Notes: generated by a model from the sequence alone, not told the origin. A stretch of DNA of 64,000 nucleotides from an uncultured Pseudomonadota bacterium (GCA_913058255.1 CAJXQU010000001.1:310001-374000), one strand, 5' to 3'; counted from the first letter of the stretch, positions 27,469-39,873 are shown. A program made the numbers and translations.

Positions 27469-28950
27469 GTGTCATATACCACACATTATTATCGAGATTG
27501 TAATTTGAACAACCGACGATCATTTTTTTCTTTTATTACGGGCTGCCTGCTGACCGTTTTCACGCTAGCGGCGGCATCGATCGAGTTACCCGATATCGGT
27601 GACTCATCTGGGGCGACCATTTCTCCGGAGAAAGAACATCGGCTAGGTGCTGCATTTTATCGCAGCCTGCAAGGCCAAGGGGCTATTCTGGATGATTTGG
27701 AGACGCAAGAGTACCTACAAAATATCGGCCGAAAATTAGTATTATACAGTGATGGTGCTGGGCAAGAGTTCACATTTTTCCCCATTGCTGCAAGAAGTAT
27801 TAACGCTTTTGCTGCACCCGGAGGTTTCATCGGTGTTAATGCGGGCTTGATTTTAAATACCCAGTCCGAAAGTGAGCTAGCGGGCGTCTTGGCTCATGAA
27901 GTTTCACATATTACGCAGCGTCATATGGCACGCTCATTTGAGCGGGCGGAGAACATGAGTGTGCCTATGGCGGTTGCTATGATTGGCTCATTACTTTTAG
28001 GCGTGCTTGATAAGGATGCTGGATTAGCAGCTTTAACGGCGGTATCGGCAGGTAGTGCACAAGGTCAGATCAACTTTACACGAACAAATGAAAAGGAGGC
28101 GGATCGTGTCGGTATGGCTCTATTATCACGTGCGGAATTTGATCCAAAAGGCATGCCTGATTTCTTTCTAAGGTTGCAAGTTGCTAATCGGTTAACCGAT
28201 CCAGCTTTTTTACCTGAGTTTTTAAGAACACATCCCGTCACGACTTCACGGATATCAGACTCAACTAATCGATTGGCAGAATATCCAGCACGAGCACATA
28301 AAAATAGTGAGGCTTATTTATTGACCAAGGCTCGTATTGAAGTTGTCGCGGCGAAAAGTGAGCGGCACGCTGAGAAAATTTTTAAAATCGCGGTGAGAGA
28401 AGATGGTTCGAATGCTAATCACTACGGTTATGCATTGGCACTGACGGGTGTGGGTAAATATGAAAAAGCTCGAAAAGAGCTAATGCCATTGATCGAAAAA
28501 GATAATAACAATAGTAGCTATCTGCTCGCGCTTGCAGAAATTGAAGTTGCTGCGAGGAGTTATAAGGAAAGTTTCAAAGTGTATGAGGGCTTAAATAGTC
28601 TGTATCCAAATTACAAACCGGTAGTGATGAGCTATGCAAAGGCGTTATTGCAGGTTAATCGAACCAAAGAGGCCAAAGCTTTATTACTTGATTATGGAAT
28701 TAAATACGGAACCGACCGTAACTATTATGAGTTATTAGCTGAAGCAGAAGGACGTGATGGCGCTATCGTAGAGGCACATCTAGCGCTATCTGAATTTCAC
28801 TACCTTAGCGGTGAGACTGAGCGTGCGCTTGAGCAGTTAAGGATAGCTGAAAAGGCTGGGCACCTCGATTATTATCATCGAGAACGTTTGGAATATCGGC
28901 GCGAACAGATCGAGAAAGAGCTAGAAATTGAGAAAGAATTCAGAAAATAA
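27469..28950 (+). CDS. bepA: Periplasmic M48 metalloprotease with TPR domain, BepA-like
   Basis: 493 residues. An N-terminal signal peptide (about residues 17-37), M48 protease domain with zinc motif HEVSH (143-147) and downstream glutamate in EKEADRVG, then TPR-like helices to the C-terminus. BepA degrades misassembled outer-membrane LptD and works with the BAM complex. The start is uncertain: GTG 27469 is the first possible codon after an in-frame stop, while TTG 27505 would give a cleaner signal peptide (LNNRRSFFSFITGCL). Confidence 0.9.
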   Translation: MSYTTHYYRDCNLNNRRSFFSFITGCLLTVFTLAAASIELPDIGDSSGATISPEKEHRLGAAFYRSLQGQGAILDDLETQEYLQNIGRKLVLYSDGAGQEFTFFPIAARSINAFAAPGGFIGVNAGLILNTQSESELAGVLAHEVSHITQRHMARSFERAENMSVPMAVAMIGSLLLGVLDKDAGLAALTAVSAGSAQGQINFTRTNEKEADRVGMALLSRAEFDPKGMPDFFLRLQVANRLTDPAFLPEFLRTHPVTTSRISDSTNRLAEYPARAHKNSEAYLLTKARIEVVAAKSERHAEKIFKIAVREDGSNANHYGYALALTGVGKYEKARKELMPLIEKDNNNSSYLLALAEIEVAARSYKESFKVYEGLNSLYPNYKPVVMSYAKALLQVNRTKEAKALLLDYGIKYGTDRNYYELLAEAEGRDGAIVEAHLALSEFHYLSGETERALEQLRIAEKAGHLDYYHRERLEYRREQIEKELEIEKEFRK

Positions 28951-28964
28951 GTTTAATATAACCA

Positions 28965-29423
28965 ATGATTAACAGACGAAGCCTCATTAAGTCAGCTTTA
29001 GCAAGTTTAACGCTTGTTAAAGTAGGATTATTTTTCCCAATTCAAGCTTTCGCAGCTTGGCCGAAGAAGGTCTTTTCACTTGAAAGTCCGAATGAAGCGT
29101 TGATCGAGTTATTTGGTGTGCGAAGGATCACAGCTTCAAATAGAATTAGCATAGAAATGCCACCTGGAGCCGAAAATGGAGCCATCATTCCGATCACGGT
29201 TAAAACAGGTTTAGAAAACGTAAAGTCGATCAGCCTCATTGCTGAGAAGAACCCTATCGCATTATTAGGCCAGTTTACTTTCAGAGGAAAGGGTAACGGT
29301 GAGTATTTGCGTAGCCGGATTAAGCTCGCAAAATCATCACATGTTATTGTCGTCGTTGAGAGTGATTGCGAGCTGTATACTGCGAAGCAATATATCGAAG
29401 TGTTGAAAGGCGGGTGTGATTGA
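28965..29423 (+). CDS. soxY: SoxY sulfur-carrier subunit, atypical C-terminus
   Basis: 152 residues. A Tat-like signal (NRRSLIKSALA) is followed by the SoxY beta-sandwich. The protein ends VLKGGCD, whereas canonical SoxY ends GGCGG with the sulfur-carrying cysteine on a flexible glycine arm. The cysteine is kept (C151) but is followed by Asp rather than Gly-Gly. SoxYZ carries sulfur intermediates in periplasmic thiosulfate oxidation, but no soxA, B, C, D or X is here. It starts 14 bp after bepA and overlaps soxZ by one base. Confidence 0.88.
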   Translation: MINRRSLIKSALASLTLVKVGLFFPIQAFAAWPKKVFSLESPNEALIELFGVRRITASNRISIEMPPGAENGAIIPITVKTGLENVKSISLIAEKNPIALLGQFTFRGKGNGEYLRSRIKLAKSSHVIVVVESDCELYTAKQYIEVLKGGCD

Positions 29424-29731
29424 TGAGTATAAAAATCCGCACGAAAACCAAGGCTGGAATCACTATCGTTAGCGCCATGTTGCGACACCCTATGGAGACA
29501 GGTCGTCGAAAAGATCCTGACACGGAGGAGTTAATTCCCGTTCACCATATCACCGAAATCAGCTGTGAATTAAATGGTGAAAATGTTATGACTGCAGTGA
29601 TCGGGGCGGGTATCTCTACCAATCCGTTCTTTTCTTTTTACCTGAATGACACCAAAGCGGATGATATTCTTATGTTGAGTTGGCTCGATAACCTTGGCAA
29701 TACTGACACGATCAAAACAGCTTTAAAATAA
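29423..29731 (+). CDS. soxZ: SoxZ sulfur-carrier partner subunit
   Basis: 102 residues from ATG 29423, which shares a base with the soxY TGA (TGATG); a TTG one codon earlier is also possible. The Ig-like SoxZ fold is recognisable from IRTKTKAGITIVSAMLRHP with METGRRKD and the typical C-terminal SWLDNLGNTDT. No signal peptide; SoxZ is exported bound to SoxY. Function together with soxY as above. Confidence 0.92.
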   Translation: MSIKIRTKTKAGITIVSAMLRHPMETGRRKDPDTEELIPVHHITEISCELNGENVMTAVIGAGISTNPFFSFYLNDTKADDILMLSWLDNLGNTDTIKTALK

Positions 29732-29799
29732 TCCGGCTTGCCCATTCCGTTAAATTCCCTTAGCCTCACGGGATATTCGAAATAGATAGAGTTTAAATT

Positions 29800-30777
29800 A
29801 TGCAAAAAAACATAGGCATCGGTGTTGGCGTATTTATATTAATCATGTTGGCAGTGATGCTGTATTGGGATAGCGAACCTGATGTGTTTAATGTCCCTGA
29901 AGCTGCTGCAACACGAGCAGGATCTGCTGAGGAAAAGTTGGTCACGGGTTATGTCACCACTGCTACATTAATCGAAGTTGCAGAAACCTTATTCAAAAAA
30001 AAGGGTGGTTACTTAAGTAATGACATCATGTTACCCAGCGTGATTATGGACAATGTTCCTAATTGGGAGTTTGGTGTATTAGTTCAAGTTCGAGATATGT
30101 CTCGAGTGCTCCGTAATGATCTGAGTCGTTCACAAACAACATCAACTGAAGATAAAGATTTGATGGTGGCAGAACCTCAAATGCACTTTGATAGTGAATC
30201 ATGGATGCTTCCAGCGACTGAGACAGAGTACAAAAAAGGTATTAAATCTTTCAAGAAATACCTATCGCGATTACAAAGTACGGAAGATAGAGACGCACAA
30301 TTTTATGCTCGCTCTGACAATCTAAGAGAGTGGTTATCTGTGGTAGAAAAACGTTTGGGAAGTCTTTCTCAGCGTTTAAGTGCCAGTGTCGGCCAAGTTA
30401 GAATAAATACTGATCTTCAAGGTGATACTAACGCTGCTCAGGCAACGACGACAGATGATTCCCAAGAAATAAAAACCCCTTGGACAGAAATTGATGATGT
30501 TTTTTATGAAGCGCGTGGTACAGCTTGGGCACTGATCCACCTGATGCATGCGATGGAAATTGATTTCTCCGGCGTACTAGAAAAGAAAAATGCGACTGTT
30601 AGCATGCGACAAATTATTCGTGAGTTAGAAGCAACACAAGAAAATGTCTGGAGCCCTACCATTTTAAATGGGTCTGGTTTTGGTTTTTTTGCTAACCATT
30701 CTTTAGTTATGGCTTCGTATATTTCACGTGCTAATTCTGCCGTGATCGATTTACGTAACTTGTTAGAGCAAGGTTAA
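29800..30777 (+). CDS. DUF2333 family membrane-anchored protein
   Basis: 325 residues. One N-terminal membrane helix (about 5-22), then a largely helical periplasmic domain with the family motif KKGGYLSNDIMLPS and a conserved PNWEFGVL. It matches the DUF2333 family of gammaproteobacteria, whose function is unknown. It follows soxZ by 68 bp and precedes yajQ by 25 bp. Confidence 0.85.
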   Translation: MQKNIGIGVGVFILIMLAVMLYWDSEPDVFNVPEAAATRAGSAEEKLVTGYVTTATLIEVAETLFKKKGGYLSNDIMLPSVIMDNVPNWEFGVLVQVRDMSRVLRNDLSRSQTTSTEDKDLMVAEPQMHFDSESWMLPATETEYKKGIKSFKKYLSRLQSTEDRDAQFYARSDNLREWLSVVEKRLGSLSQRLSASVGQVRINTDLQGDTNAAQATTTDDSQEIKTPWTEIDDVFYEARGTAWALIHLMHAMEIDFSGVLEKKNATVSMRQIIRELEATQENVWSPTILNGSGFGFFANHSLVMASYISRANSAVIDLRNLLEQG

Positions 30778-30802
30778 GCGGGTTTAAGTCGAGGAAACAG
30801 AG

Positions 30803-31285
30803 ATGCCATCATTTGATATCGTTTCAGAAGTTGATCAGCACGAGCTAACCAATGCTGTCGATCAAACTAATCGAGAAATTACCAATCGTTTTGATTTTAA
30901 AGGAACGGACACGAAAGTAGAACAAAAAGATCGCGAGTTAACCTTATCAGCTGAAGCTGATTTTCAGATCAAGCAAGTGATTGATATTTTGCAAGCAAAG
31001 ATGATCAGTCGAGGTCTTGAAAGTCGCTGTTTAGATTTGGGTGAGATCACGAAGCTGGGTAAAGGGGTAAGAATGACGGCTACGGCCAAGCATGGTATCG
31101 ACAAAGACATGTCGCGAAAAGTGGTTAAGTTAATAAAAGAAAAAAAGTTGAAAGTCCAAGTTGCAATTCAAGGTGAGCAAGTTCGAGTCACCGGAAAAAA
31201 ACGTGATGATCTTCAAGCTGTGATGACTATGCTACGTGCTGAAGAACTAGAACAGCCTGTTCAATTTAATAATTTTCGAGACTAA
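30803..31285 (+). CDS. yajQ: YajQ family nucleotide-binding protein
   Basis: 160 residues, the family's usual size, starting MPSFDIVSEVDQHELTNAVD and ending EQPVQFNNFRD. Two ferredoxin-like lobes. YajQ proteins bind c-di-GMP in Xanthomonas and Pseudomonas and other small molecules or tRNA elsewhere; the ligand here is unknown. Confidence 0.96.
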   Translation: MPSFDIVSEVDQHELTNAVDQTNREITNRFDFKGTDTKVEQKDRELTLSAEADFQIKQVIDILQAKMISRGLESRCLDLGEITKLGKGVRMTATAKHGIDKDMSRKVVKLIKEKKLKVQVAIQGEQVRVTGKKRDDLQAVMTMLRAEELEQPVQFNNFRD

Positions 31286-31290
31286 AATAA

Positions 31291-31989
31291 TTGACTATAG
31301 GAACGGAAGCAAGAGCTCTATTACTTAAAAATTCGCAAGCAATTTTATCGACAAACTCTGTTGAAATGGAAGGCTACCCGTTTGGTTCGGTTGTTCCATA
31401 CTGCCTAGATCGAACGGGAAATCCTATCGTTCTTATCAGTCAAATTGCTCAACATACTAAGAATATTTTAGCTGATCCTAAAGTATCAATGATCACTATT
31501 GAGCAGAATATCGATGATGTTCAAGTTGGAGGTAGGCTGACGTGGGTTGCTGACGTTATCAGTTTACAAGGCGCTAAGTCTGAAGCTGCTGCAGAGCGTT
31601 ATTCTCGATACTTCCCTCAGTCGAAAGACTTTCATACCGTACATGACTTTGATTTCTACCGCCTTGAGTTAGTAAGAGCCAGATATATTGGTGGCTTTGG
31701 TAAAATCCACTGGATTTCTCCGGATAAAATAATTTTACCCAATGCTTTTTCTGCTGAGGTAGAGAAGAATATGATTGATCATATGAATGATGATCATGTT
31801 GAGGCGATGCAAAAATATTGTCGGAATGCTGAGATCAAAATAACCTCTGATCAAATAAAAATGGTCGGTATCGACGAAGAAGGTTTTCATCTGCGCTTGG
31901 AAGAAAAGATTATTCGTTTTAATTTTGAACGACCGGCAAAAACAGCAGAAGATATTCGTGCTCGGCTAGTCGAAATGGCGCGAGCTTGA
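31291..31989 (+). CDS. HugZ-like haem utilization / PNPOx-fold protein with DUF2470
   Basis: 232 residues with a TTG start 5 bp after yajQ and no strong ribosome binding site, so probably coupled. An N-terminal split-barrel flavin-reductase/PNPOx fold (LSTNSVEMEGYPFGSVV) and a C-terminal DUF2470 domain with MIDHMNDDHVEAMQKYC, whose histidines resemble the HugZ/HutZ haem-contacting region. HugZ proteins degrade haem to release iron; that role is inferred. Confidence 0.82.
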   Translation: MTIGTEARALLLKNSQAILSTNSVEMEGYPFGSVVPYCLDRTGNPIVLISQIAQHTKNILADPKVSMITIEQNIDDVQVGGRLTWVADVISLQGAKSEAAAERYSRYFPQSKDFHTVHDFDFYRLELVRARYIGGFGKIHWISPDKIILPNAFSAEVEKNMIDHMNDDHVEAMQKYCRNAEIKITSDQIKMVGIDEEGFHLRLEEKIIRFNFERPAKTAEDIRARLVEMARA

Positions 31990-31995
31990 TCAACG

Positions 31996-32985
31996 ATGAG
32001 TCATGATGCCGGCGAAGCGTTTAAAAATTTAAATCCAGATGAAATTTTGGATGCGATAGAATCTATAGGCTTACTAACGGATGGTCGTCAACTTGCACTC
32101 AATAGTTATGAAAATCGTGTTTATCAGATCGGTATTGAAGATGAACAACCTATTATCGCAAAATTTTATCGGCCAAACCGTTGGTCTGATGAAACCATAT
32201 TGGAAGAACACGAATATACATTAGAACTGAACGCTGCTGAAATTCCGGTTGTTCCCCCTATTCTACATGATGGAAAAACCTTACATCAGCATGGGCCTTT
32301 TCGATTCTCAATTTATGAGCGTAGAGGTGGCCGTGCTCCCGAGTTAGATAACCCCAATCATCTTGAGCAAATGGGACGTTTTATTGGCCGAATTCATGCG
32401 CTTGGAGCCAACAAAAAATTTCAGCATCGCCCTTCTATCGATATTGAAAGTTATGCGATTAAACCAAAAAAATATTTGATCGAAAATAGATTTATTCCTA
32501 CTCATCTTGAAGAGGCGTATTCAAGCTTGGCCGAAGATGTGATCATAAGAATCCAAAACTGTTTTGAGCGTGCAGGTGACATAGATAGTTTACGTCTACA
32601 CTGTGACTTCCATCCAGGCAATATCCTTTGGACAGATCATGGTCCACATATCGTTGATTTTGATGATGCGCGGATGGGCCCAGCGATCCAGGATCTATGG
32701 ATGTTTTTGTCCGGCGATCGAGAATATATGACTGCTCGTTTGGGTGATGTATTGATCGGTTATGAAGATTTTTATGAATTTAATCCTAGAGAGTTAAACT
32801 TGATCGAAGCATTACGATCAATGCGAATTATGCACCACGCTTATTGGATTGCGAGTCGTTGGGATGATCCTGCTTTTCCACAAGCCTTTCCTTGGTTTAA
32901 TTCAGATAACTATTGGGAAGAACATATCCTTTCATTACGCGAGCAGGCCGCGATGATGGATGAACCACCACTAGTTTGGGATTAA
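31996..32985 (+). CDS. srkA: Stress response kinase SrkA (YihE)
   Basis: 329 residues, a protein-kinase-like/aminoglycoside phosphotransferase fold. Catalytic HCDFHPGN and the metal-binding VDFDDA are present, with N-terminal SYENRVYQIG typical of SrkA. In E. coli it phosphorylates Ser/Thr and protects against stress-induced death. It starts 6 bp after the previous stop and ends the 29800-32985 run. Confidence 0.95.
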   Translation: MSHDAGEAFKNLNPDEILDAIESIGLLTDGRQLALNSYENRVYQIGIEDEQPIIAKFYRPNRWSDETILEEHEYTLELNAAEIPVVPPILHDGKTLHQHGPFRFSIYERRGGRAPELDNPNHLEQMGRFIGRIHALGANKKFQHRPSIDIESYAIKPKKYLIENRFIPTHLEEAYSSLAEDVIIRIQNCFERAGDIDSLRLHCDFHPGNILWTDHGPHIVDFDDARMGPAIQDLWMFLSGDREYMTARLGDVLIGYEDFYEFNPRELNLIEALRSMRIMHHAYWIASRWDDPAFPQAFPWFNSDNYWEEHILSLREQAAMMDEPPLVWD

Positions 32986-33223
32986 TACAATTCACCTTCT
33001 GAAAGCGAATAATTTTTCCCAAATGTTAGCTTAAAGAGATACCTTTTCAATTCACTCGTCACCGTATTTGATTTATCGGTTCTTCTTATTTGTTACAGAT
33101 TGTGTCTAATCGTATTATTAAGCTGATCAGTAGCATCGTTTTCCTCATTTTCTTCGTATTGATATATGAATACTTTTTATTCAAGATTTTTTTAAAAAAT
33201 GATTAATATAGAGGAAGACATAT

Positions 33224-34000
33224 ATGTCTATCATAAACAAAGCAGCAATTCTGACTGTAGTCGCAGGCGCAATGCTTCAAACAGCGCAGGCAGCTCAAAT
33301 TGAAATAACATTTACCAACAATGCACCGACAGGTGGAACCTATTTAACACCGCTTTGGGTAGGGGTACACGATGGAAGTTTTGATGCTTTCAATGTGGGT
33401 GACTCTGCGAGCTTAGGTATCGAAACCATCGCGGAAGTTGGAAACCCAATGTCGCTTGCAGCAGAATTTTCTGGCTCAGGTGTGGATGGTGTTGTTAGCG
33501 CGGCACCGGTTGCTCCTGGAGGATCATTTTCGTTAGTGCTGGATTTAGCTAATGACGGTAGCAATAACTACCTTTCATTTGCATCAATGTTACTGCCGAG
33601 CTCTGATTTTTTTATCGGAAATGATGATGCATTTTCAATAGCGAGCGTTTTAAACGGTGGTGGACCATTAACATTTGACATCGCAACAGCGTATGACGCT
33701 GGCACAGAAGTGAATGATTTCACAACCTCTGCAGGTAATGGACTATTCACGGGTGCTGGTTTACCGGCAACGAATGCGGGAGCCGGTGTTGATGAAAATG
33801 GTGTGATTAGACAAATTAGCGGATCAGAATTTAGTAATTTTTTAAATATAGGTTCTGCAGATGTTAGCGGCTTCAACTTCGATAATTACAGTAGCATAGC
33901 TAGTATCGAGGTCTCGTCTGTACCGGAGCCTACGACATTGTCTATGCTTTTGCTTGGAATGGTTGGTCTAGGTTTTTCTCGACGGAAAAAAATCAACTAA
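33224..34000 (+). CDS. Spondin-domain PEP-CTERM secreted protein
   Basis: 258 residues. Signal peptide (about 1-23, ending AQA), a spondin_N-like domain (IEITFTNNAPTGGTYLTPLW, WVGVHDGSFDAFNVG) and a classic PEP-CTERM tail: VPEPTTLS, a hydrophobic helix and SRRKKIN. The tail directs exosortase processing and cell-envelope sorting. GAGGAAG is the ribosome binding site. It sits immediately before an ECF sigma/anti-sigma pair and is bounded by a hairpin. Possible control by that sigma factor is inference. Confidence 0.85.
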   Translation: MSIINKAAILTVVAGAMLQTAQAAQIEITFTNNAPTGGTYLTPLWVGVHDGSFDAFNVGDSASLGIETIAEVGNPMSLAAEFSGSGVDGVVSAAPVAPGGSFSLVLDLANDGSNNYLSFASMLLPSSDFFIGNDDAFSIASVLNGGGPLTFDIATAYDAGTEVNDFTTSAGNGLFTGAGLPATNAGAGVDENGVIRQISGSEFSNFLNIGSADVSGFNFDNYSSIASIEVSSVPEPTTLSMLLLGMVGLGFSRRKKIN

Positions 34001-34023
34001 AAATCAGACTAGACAGATAGTTG

Positions 34024-34046
34024 TAACGGTTAATGATTAGCCGTTA
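34024..34046. terminator. 11-bp palindromic hairpin after spondin/PEP-CTERM gene
   Basis: TAACGGTTAAT, a central G and ATTAGCCGTTA form an 11-bp arm dyad with one wobble, 23 bp past the stop. No T run follows. It may be a terminator hairpin or an operator for the sigma gene downstream. Confidence 0.4.
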
Positions 34047-34183
34047 TGACACTTTACCTTATGGTTGTATGTTTAATTAAATTTTGTAAAAGGGAAAACT
34101 AATTTCAAAAACAAAGGTCATAGAAAACAAAGAAACAAAAAGTCTGATTGTGAGAGTTTAAGTTTAAGGAAATACTTAGTTTC

Positions 34184-34735
34184 ATGTCGAGTGATAAATA
34201 TCAACAAGACGAGCAACGTTGGCGCCAGTTAATGATTGAATCTTTGCGAGGGGAGCAGCCCCCCTATGAGCAATTGTTAGATGAAATAGGTAATGTCCTC
34301 GACGGATATTTAAGATTACGTTTTGGTCAATTAGATGTTATTGAAGATTGTGTTCAAGAATGCTTGATCGCGATTCATCAGGCCAAACATACTTACAATC
34401 CAAAACGAGCCTTCAGACCGTGGATGTTTACCATCGCAAAACATCGAACGATCGATATTTTACGGCAGCGAAGTAGTCGGATTAAGCTTGTGGAATTGGC
34501 TGAAAATAAATATCCTTCACAATCTGATCTAGAAAACATTAATGGTGTTATTGATGGGCTAAGGATCCTACAATCTTTAAAAACAAATCATCGAGAAGCT
34601 GTAGTTTTAACAAAGTATGCTGGCATGACAACATTGGAAGCTGCAAGCTGGTTAGGCGTTTCAGAAAGCGCGATCAAATCTCGTTTACGTAAGGGGCTAC
34701 ACATTTTACGCAAGCAGTTGGAGAGCGAGGCATAA
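34184..34735 (+). CDS. ECF-type RNA polymerase sigma factor
   Basis: 183 residues. Region 2 contains VIEDCVQECLIAIHQAKHTY and RAFRPWMFTIAKHRTIDILR (each within a longer helical block); region 4 carries AGMTTLEAASWLGVSESAIK for -35 recognition. It resembles the SigF/EcfG-like ECF group paired with DUF1109 anti-sigma factors. It overlaps the anti-sigma gene by one base (TAATG), so they are co-translated. Confidence 0.92.
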   Translation: MSSDKYQQDEQRWRQLMIESLRGEQPPYEQLLDEIGNVLDGYLRLRFGQLDVIEDCVQECLIAIHQAKHTYNPKRAFRPWMFTIAKHRTIDILRQRSSRIKLVELAENKYPSQSDLENINGVIDGLRILQSLKTNHREAVVLTKYAGMTTLEAASWLGVSESAIKSRLRKGLHILRKQLESEA

Positions 34736-35385
34736 TGGTTATGGATAAGCAGCGTGCACAATTAATTAAAAATTTAAGTCAAGATCTTGAAGTCATTTCA
34801 AGTCCCGGGCAAACCTTAAATATAACTATTCTATGGTTAATGATTAACTTTAGTTTAACGGTGTTATTAACACTCGCGACAGGCCCTTTTCGAACGGGTA
34901 GTTTCGATCAACTCCAAACCCATCCTCAGTTCTTCATTGAAAGTCTGGTTGGTATGGCTGCCATTATTTTACTTGCGACCTTCTCTTTTAAGTCTGGGCT
35001 ACCTACAGGACGAACAGTCCTTAAAATAGGTTTGACGCCATGTGTTTTATTGTTGATTTGGATATCGTTTTACTTTTATGGATTTTTGGAGCCTGCATTA
35101 CCCGCCTCGATGGAGGGTAAACGAGAAATTCATTGTAACCTAACAACTTTGCTTATTGGGTTGCCAAGTTTACTGCTTGGGCTTTTTATGCTTCGTAGAT
35201 TATGGCCATTAGATCCGGCATGGTCCGGTTTATTGTTGGGACTCGCTGCTGGTGCAACACCAGCATTGATCATGCAGTTTGCTTGTATGTATAGTATCGA
35301 ACATATTTTTCAACACCATTTATTGCCGGGGTTATTACTCGGTCCTATCGGAATGATTATTGGGAAGTATTCTTTAAAAAAATAG
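34735..35385 (+). CDS. NrsF-type (DUF1109) transmembrane anti-sigma factor
   Basis: 216 residues with six predicted membrane helices across nearly the whole length, a short N-terminal cytoplasmic arm and conserved cysteines (in GLTPCVLLLIW, REIHCNLTT and QFACMYSIEH). NrsF proteins hold SigF-type sigma factors at the membrane and release them on redox or metal stress, with cysteines implicated. Gene coupling to the sigma factor supports the call. Confidence 0.88.
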   Translation: MVMDKQRAQLIKNLSQDLEVISSPGQTLNITILWLMINFSLTVLLTLATGPFRTGSFDQLQTHPQFFIESLVGMAAIILLATFSFKSGLPTGRTVLKIGLTPCVLLLIWISFYFYGFLEPALPASMEGKREIHCNLTTLLIGLPSLLLGLFMLRRLWPLDPAWSGLLLGLAAGATPALIMQFACMYSIEHIFQHHLLPGLLLGPIGMIIGKYSLKK

Positions 35386-35609
35386 ATTCTCAGAAAAAAT
35401 ATTTTGATACTCTATTTCATTTTCTTCAGTATGAATTTCAATATGGGAAACAAAATTTGCACTAAACTTTTTCTCTAAACCAAGCTAATAGTGTCATTCG
35501 ATTATTTACATAAAATGTCATCGATATTTAAAGAGAGCAAAAAGTATACTTTCGTTTAAAATAAATAATACGATTTAGCTTAAATTATTAATTTTAGGTG
35601 GAGAAAGTA

Positions 35610-35666
35610 ATGGCAATGAAGTCAGTAGTAATAGCCGTATTGTTGACAAGTACGCTGAGTTGTTAA
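35610..35666 (+). pseudogene. Truncated secretory ORF, 18 codons
   Basis: A strong ribosome binding site (GGTGGAG) precedes ATG 35610 (or 35616). The ORF encodes 18 residues, MAMKSVVIAVLLTSTLSC, then TAA. This is a signal peptide that ends at what would be a lipobox-like or cleavage-site cysteine. It abuts the holA 3' end by 3 bp, as if the body of a former sigma-regulated gene was lost when the junction with holA formed. Too short for a known family. The rest of 35386-35609 is AT-rich with no gene. Confidence 0.4.
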
Positions 35667-35669
35667 ACC

Positions 35670-36713
35670 TTACAGGGTCTTTAACAATCCTTGCTCAAGC
35701 CTCACCCCTGACATTCGCATACAAAGCCAAGTCGTTTCTGTCCATGCATCAGCGGTTTTTATCTGGCTAGCGCCTTTTAAGGTACGTTCTAGTTTAGCTG
35801 CTGATTTGATCAACATTTGTAGGCCGCGAGGCTTGTGTCTTTGTAGGGCATTTTTGATTAGGTTAGATCGATTGGCCCAGACTCGATGTTTTTTTAGGAC
35901 GTTATCGATACGATCACCGCCAGCAAGATCCTTGGCCATTTTATAGAGACTGTGTAGTTCGCGATTTAGTGCCCAGTGGATAATGATCGGCTCAAGCCCT
36001 TCATGGCGGAGACCATCTAAAATTCTAATAGCACGTTCAGCTTGGCCTTCTAAAATAGCATCTGTTAGTTTGAAAACATCATATCGGCTACTGTCGCCGA
36101 CACTCAAAACATCATCTAGTGCGAGCTGACTTTTATCGGTGACGAGTAAAATAATTTCAATTTCTTGGCTGGCAGCGAGCATGTTGCCTTCAACATTTTC
36201 AGCAATGTAAGTCGCGGCATCCATCGAGATCTGCCGTCCCTGATCGGCAAAGCGGCGAACTATCCATTGTGGTAATGATTTCGCATCAACAGGCCAGATC
36301 TGCACAACGGCACCACAACCGTCTAGCGCCTTAAACCACTTTGTTTTCTGGCTTGCGGCTTCTATCTTGTTGGCGGTAATTAGTAAAATCGTCTCTGGAG
36401 GCAAGTTTTCACTATACTCGATCAGGGTCTTCCCACCTTTAGTGCCGGGTTTGAAAGAACTTAAACGCAGCTCGAGCAGTTTCTGTGAAGCGAATAACGA
36501 CATGGTGTCGGCTTCTTGAAAGAGTGAATTCCACTCAAACTTTTGTGAGACTTCCAGAATGGTGCGCTCTTCGTAGCCTTGAGTTTTTGCAGCTTTACGG
36601 ATCGCGTCGGCGGCTTCCATCGCTTGTAGAGGCTCATCGCCCGTTACAAGATAAATGGGCGATAGGTTACCAGACTGTAATGATGAAGAAAGTTGTTCAG
36701 GTCGTATGCGCAT
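35670..36713 (-). CDS. holA: DNA polymerase III delta subunit
   Basis: 347 residues, the standard length. The clamp-loader delta fold is recognisable from IYLVTGDEPLQAMEAADAIR at the N-terminus, LLEKRLSS-like LELRLSS, and the C-terminal KLERTLKGASQIKTADAWTE block (shown in part). It opens the beta clamp during loading. It lies 35 bp after lptE, in the conserved leuS-lptE-holA order. Confidence 0.96.
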   Translation of the reverse strand: MRIRPEQLSSSLQSGNLSPIYLVTGDEPLQAMEAADAIRKAAKTQGYEERTILEVSQKFEWNSLFQEADTMSLFASQKLLELRLSSFKPGTKGGKTLIEYSENLPPETILLITANKIEAASQKTKWFKALDGCGAVVQIWPVDAKSLPQWIVRRFADQGRQISMDAATYIAENVEGNMLAASQEIEIILLVTDKSQLALDDVLSVGDSSRYDVFKLTDAILEGQAERAIRILDGLRHEGLEPIIIHWALNRELHSLYKMAKDLAGGDRIDNVLKKHRVWANRSNLIKNALQRHKPRGLQMLIKSAAKLERTLKGASQIKTADAWTETTWLCMRMSGVRLEQGLLKTL

Positions 36714-36748
36714 GGGTGTGATGTGGCAGCCTGTTGGAACCGATTAGA

Positions 36749-39873
<3,125 letters not shown>

